This document shows, in pieces, positions 60,401 to 64,000 of a DNA stretch of 64,000 nucleotides. The notes beneath the pieces are model-generated. The model made no database searches, was not told the DNA's origin, and saw nothing but the letters and a program-made list of their open reading frames with translations. Position 1 is the first letter of the stretch, and the number at the start of each line of letters is the position of its first letter. The position numbers and the translations under genes were made by a program. Origin of the DNA: an uncultured Saprospiraceae bacterium (GTDB taxonomy: Bacteria > Bacteroidota > Bacteroidia > Chitinophagales > Saprospiraceae); assembly GCA_937959115.1 (NCBI GenBank), contig CALGAW010000005.1, positions 1 through 64,000 on the forward strand, in the 5' to 3' direction.

Positions 60401-61984
60401 GAAGTTATTATTCAATACAATACAATTGAATGGCTCGATTTTGGAGATCTAAATGGAAGTACGCCTGCTAATTCACAGAGTATCGTCGACATCCTTTTTG
60501 ATGCTCGAAATGTTATTGGTGGAGCAACATACACGTTCGATGTTCCAATTTCTACCAATGATGTAAATAATCCATCAGAAAATGTACATTGTAAACTAAC
60601 AGTTATTGCAAATGCAGTAAGTAATTTTACAACACTAGATACTGCAACTTGTGATGGAACAGTATTGTTTACTGACCTTTCATTGAACACACCAACTTCT
60701 TGGACTTGGGATTTTGGAGATGGAAATACTTCTACAAGTCAAAATCCAACGCACAGTTATCAAACGCCTGGGACTTATGATGTTACATTGATAAATTGTA
60801 ACGCAATAAACTGTGATACGTTAACAAGAGTAGCATATGTTAATTACGATCCTGCAGCGCCAGCTTGTTTGCAACATACATTGCCTAACAACTCCTCAAT
60901 CAATCTTTCTGGCTGTAATGGAACGTTGTTTGACCATTCAGGACCTAATTCTAATTATCTTAATGCTGCGAACGATACTGTTTATATAACTCCTCCAGGA
61001 GCAACCTCCATTTCATTAACGTTCCTCTTGTTTGAATTGGAAAATAGTTACGATTACCTCCATATTTTTGATGGTCCTTCAACGAATAGCCCTCAGCTGG
61101 GTTCTTATACTGGAACTGCCTTGCCGCCTGTGATCACCAGTACAACGGGCGCAATTACGATAGTGATGCAAACAGATAACTCCGTAACAGAAGAAGGATT
61201 TGAAATGACTTGGCAGTGTTTTTTGCCTTCTAGTCCTCCAACAGCAAACTATGCTCACATGTTTACAGGTTTCTGTGAAGGCATTGTTCAGTTTTCTGAT
61301 CTTTCTTCAAATGCAATAAGTTGGGATTGGGATTTTGGTGATGGTGGAACTTCTACCTTACAAAACCCTGTTCATACTTATGCGGCTCCTGGCTCCTATC
61401 CTGTAACCCTTATAGCAGGAAACAATAACGGTACAGATACCATTCAACAGACGATTGTTGCAGATCCATTTATTGCATCAGCGATTATTCCTGATACAAT
61501 GTATACTGGTATTGCAGTGCAGTTTGACAACACCTCGCCTGGAGTGGTTTTTTCAAATTGGGATTTTGGAAATGGGAATAGCTCCACACAGGAGGATCCA
61601 CTTGTCACGTATGCGAATGTAGGGGTTTATAGCCTTACCTTATTGGCTGGTCACGGAAACGGTTGTTCAGACACTCTAAGCCACGTGATAACGGTTTTAC
61701 CATATGTAGGGCTCAATGGTCCTAACGATGACCAAACGACGGTTCAGTTGTTTCCTGTGCCTTCAGAAGGGCGAGTACAGTTGGCAATAAATCACCCAAC
61801 AATAGAAGACATTACTGTTAGAGCATATAACAGCGTCGGGCAGCTAATTTTCAGATTCAGTGACCAGTCATCTGGTGATTACAATCGAGCATTTGACTTT
61901 TCACACCAGGCAGAAGGCATCTATCTACTACAAATTGTAGTCGGGGATCAATTGATTAGTAAGAAAGTTGTCATTCAGAGGTAG
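57416..61984 (+). CDS. secreted M4 (thermolysin-type) metalloprotease with PKD and CUB modules and T9SS tail
   Basis: A 1522-residue exported protease. Order: signal peptide (1-18); FTP/PepSY-type propeptide (about 40-215); M4 catalytic domain (about 270-545) with zinc motif HEITH (His371, Glu372, His375), third ligand Glu395 in GGLNESFSD and catalytic His454 in GGVHNDSG, spaced as in thermolysin. Then PKD (about 552-630, WDFGDGNTST), CUB (635-755), PKD (762-838), an unassigned beta segment (842-1075), PKD (1075-1145), CUB (1150-1267), two PKD (1272-1430) and a T9SS type A sorting domain (1440-1522, QLFPVPSEG to GIYLLQIVVG). It should be secreted by the T9SS and attached to or released from the surface. 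The TTG at 57407 is in frame; the ATG at 57416 is used. Confidence 0.93.
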   Translation: MKQYFFLIVLFSVFTLSAQSKKESANGNPMHGTTEVLQKSDDAQPYFLSFKSDFDLPVSKLSGWVNQNMKLGKGVALKLNKKETDDIGMTHHRYAQYYHNIPVRAGVYYFHEKNGKIVSGNGHLFKLDIDSQPCVDPKTAQKTAERHINAQRYKVDGKILDRTPNFDVSQLNAPALIVISENLNYDQPVFRLAWEVVIYAVQPLSHDKIYVDAITGNVIAKENRICTIDAQGTAITKYNGTETITTDSTGPSSFRLYESGRGGGIHTLDFNQGTATGVDFTDTDNFWNNINAEQDEIATDAHYGTEVTYDYYFLEHGRNSYDGNGAMLISNVHFDFQYANAFWDGTTMTYGDGNPSSVLDLPLTTMDVCGHEITHGVTEFTADLIYSGESGGLNESFSDIFGNAIENYADTIKANWRIGEQCTSTGLGIRNMADPNEFNNPDTYQGNFWGGGVHNDSGVQNYWFYLLANGGSGTNDLGDAYNVNGIGWEKAEQIAYRNLSVYLSPSSNYFDARVFGIKAAEDLFGGCSQELIEVTNAWYAVGVGNPFNPVLAADFTASKETICDLPGATTFSALGSGISSHFWDFGDGNTSTLASPSHTYNQVGMYTVSLRVTDCNGVMDSLTKVNYINVDPMSTYCDTIVLMAIGVDSSNQCSGVIVDPGGVNNDYPDDTDVIFVINPPGQIDFQLTFNEFDLETGYDFLTVHDGPDTNSPIVGVYSGSTIPNPITSNNGVLTIHFTTDGSVTYPGFVISWTDISGGLPPVAAYTVPVPTPHNWPIPFDNQSLNSGNFFWDFGDGSSSTLESPTHLYSTSGATYNTSLISSNCAAADTAYQTLTIDAPSSITIDPDTICVTLNQGDTTNVPVTITNTGGGVGYYGNNISSGGVTIIKNNKEFYFSTGATTTHSFNGIPSNTDTLFLSIILNGDFDGVSEFADLVIDGVPQGVIVDNDEPNGTDILVNYVLTGPSLAIWLADENLVIDVVNNSAVGTGLGGDDKHEVIIQYNTIEWLDFGDLNGSTPANSQSIVDILFDARNVIGGATYTFDVPISTNDVNNPSENVHCKLTVIANAVSNFTTLDTATCDGTVLFTDLSLNTPTSWTWDFGDGNTSTSQNPTHSYQTPGTYDVTLINCNAINCDTLTRVAYVNYDPAAPACLQHTLPNNSSINLSGCNGTLFDHSGPNSNYLNAANDTVYITPPGATSISLTFLLFELENSYDYLHIFDGPSTNSPQLGSYTGTALPPVITSTTGAITIVMQTDNSVTEEGFEMTWQCFLPSSPPTANYAHMFTGFCEGIVQFSDLSSNAISWDWDFGDGGTSTLQNPVHTYAAPGSYPVTLIAGNNNGTDTIQQTIVADPFIASAIIPDTMYTGIAVQFDNTSPGVVFSNWDFGNGNSSTQEDPLVTYANVGVYSLTLLAGHGNGCSDTLSHVITVLPYVGLNGPNDDQTTVQLFPVPSEGRVQLAINHPTIEDITVRAYNSVGQLIFRFSDQSSGDYNRAFDFSHQAEGIYLLQIVVGDQLISKKVVIQR

Positions 61985-62042
61985 AGGGAGGACCGAAAAC
62001 CAAAGACAGAAGTAATTCTGAAGTCTTTTTCCACAAGAATAT

Positions 62043-62080
62043 CAAGCTTGCATAAGTTAACTTATGTGAGCTTGTTTTTT
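62043..62080 (+). terminator. terminator of the metalloprotease gene
   Basis: CAAGCT-TG-CATAAG pairs with CTTATG-TG-AGCTTG (62043-62056 with 62061-62074; one TG/TG internal loop) around TTAA, followed by six T. Confidence 0.8.
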
Positions 62081-62287
62081 ATACAAAAAAGGACACCCTC
62101 GACCTGATCAAATATCAGAAAACGTACTACTAACAGAAGAGATTTGAGTGGTTAATATACGTCCTGTTCGACCTAGTTTGCGTCAATTAATTTAATCCGC
62201 ACTATATAATGCAGGTTTAACTACCATTACCACTTTTCATGAAATAAAATAGATTTTCATTTTCGTTATCTTGATGCAAGCTGGACA

Positions 62288-62326
62288 CCAAAAAAAAGAG
62301 CAACACTGTCAAACAGTATTGCTCTT
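62288..62326 (-). terminator. terminator of the atpD-atpC operon
   Basis: On the minus strand AAGAGCAA and ACTGT arms (62319-62326 and 62313-62317) pair with TTGCTCTT and ACAGT (62296-62303 and 62305-62309) around a 3-nt loop, followed by eight T. It lies about 22 nt after the atpC stop. Confidence 0.8.
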
Positions 62327-62348
62327 ATATCTTTGTGCCTATTGGCAA

Positions 62349-62600
62349 CTATATTTCCTGATATCCTTGGACTAGTAAGGAGATTTCATTATTTAGAACT
62401 TCGATAAAGCCGTTCTCAATACTAAATAATTCCTTTTCTCCGTTTTCTAAAACAACTCGCACTTTGCCTGCATTCAAAGAAGAAACAATTGCTTGGTGAT
62501 TTTTTAGTACTTCAAACTGTCCTTTCGAACCGGGTACTTTAACCGATTTGATGGCTCCAGAGAAGACTTGACGGTCAGGTGTTAAGACGATTAAGTTCAT
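62349..62600 (-). CDS. atpC: ATP synthase epsilon subunit
   Basis: An 83-residue subunit of F1 in the central stalk. The sequence covers only the N-terminal beta-sandwich domain (MNLIVLTPDRQVFSGAIKSV at the start, GSKGQFEVLKNHQAIVSSL in the middle, FSIENGFIEVLNNEISLLV near the end). It lacks the C-terminal two-helix domain that inhibits hydrolysis in E. coli; a short epsilon is usual in Bacteroidota. The start is 5 nt after the atpD stop, so they form an operon. A strong terminator follows. Confidence 0.93.
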   Translation of the reverse strand: MNLIVLTPDRQVFSGAIKSVKVPGSKGQFEVLKNHQAIVSSLNAGKVRVVLENGEKELFSIENGFIEVLNNEISLLVQGYQEI

Positions 62601-62605
62601 AATGA

Positions 62606-64000
<1,395 letters not shown>

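Larger units (their letters stand above)
61985..62348. other. 364-nt convergent intergenic region with terminators
   Basis: It separates the metalloprotease gene (plus) from atpC (minus) and contains a strong terminator for each side (62043-62080 plus and 62288-62326 minus) and a weaker stem at 62015-62036. Nothing else was seen. Confidence 0.6.

Noticed and set aside
59876-60690. Open frames on the minus strand within the M4 protease gene
   Set aside because: Shadows of the plus-strand gene with cysteine/serine-rich nonsense composition.

Overview
The window looks like a chromosomal segment of a Bacteroidota bacterium, probably from a marine flavobacterial or saprospirial-type lineage. The evidence is: promoters with the phylum's -7 element TAnnTTTG (best example before rplY, with a -33 TTTG 18 nt upstream); few Shine-Dalgarno sequences, with A-rich leaders instead; many short SPaseII lipoproteins; a carboxypeptidase-regulatory/DUF5686 outer-membrane protein; a TonB; DUF4837; and a secreted protein ending in a type IX secretion (T9SS) sorting domain. 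No tRNA, rRNA, CRISPR array, transposase or phage gene was seen, so this is mostly core chromosome with small accessory patches.

Layout. 1-330 is gene-free but looks like a structured RNA read leftward. 385-8517 (minus) is an envelope block: a lipoprotein, the DUF5686 protein, a GT4 glycosyltransferase, a Cfa-type methyltransferase, a GT2-like glycosyltransferase and another lipoprotein. 8746-14138 (plus) holds a small lipoprotein, then cysC-cysD-cysN (sulfate to PAPS), galE and a polysaccharide-export ABC permease. No sulfate-reduction gene lies beside them, which suggests glycan or lipid sulfation. 14150-23234 holds housekeeping genes (VF530 family, serA, an SPFH protein, an MsbA-type ABC exporter, a thioredoxin protein, manC, rplY, pth) plus a Flavo-1-like RNA candidate at 15522-15623. 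23387-28475 carries an Ig-like lipoprotein, a PmtA-like methyltransferase and a two-gene unit with a cytosolic trypsin/zinc-ribbon protein.

28796-37275 is the least recognisable part: a divergent pair of ~500-residue paralogues, a 32-codon membrane ORF, a TlpA/VOC pair, an unknown secreted protein and three small unknown proteins. 37456-50437 returns to recognisable genes: htrA, a GH3-like adenylating enzyme, DUF4837, an ECF sigma operon, oligopeptidase B, uvrD/pcrA, purH and an EnvC-type M23 protein. 50661-54935 has two tandem EGF-like lipoproteins and a GNAT/LEA14-like/aldehyde dehydrogenase operon. 55602-61984 has tonB, a small lipoprotein, a Kazal-type inhibitor lipoprotein and a 1522-residue M4 metalloprotease with PKD and CUB modules. 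The window ends in atpD-atpC, with atpD cut by the right edge.

Most interesting: the cytosolic trypsin/zinc-ribbon/YbjN-like pair, the Kazal inhibitor beside a T9SS metalloprotease, the two candidate structured RNAs, the PAPS-making operon with an export permease lacking its ATPase, and the divergent paralogue pair. Functional statements rest on motifs read by eye; no database search was run.
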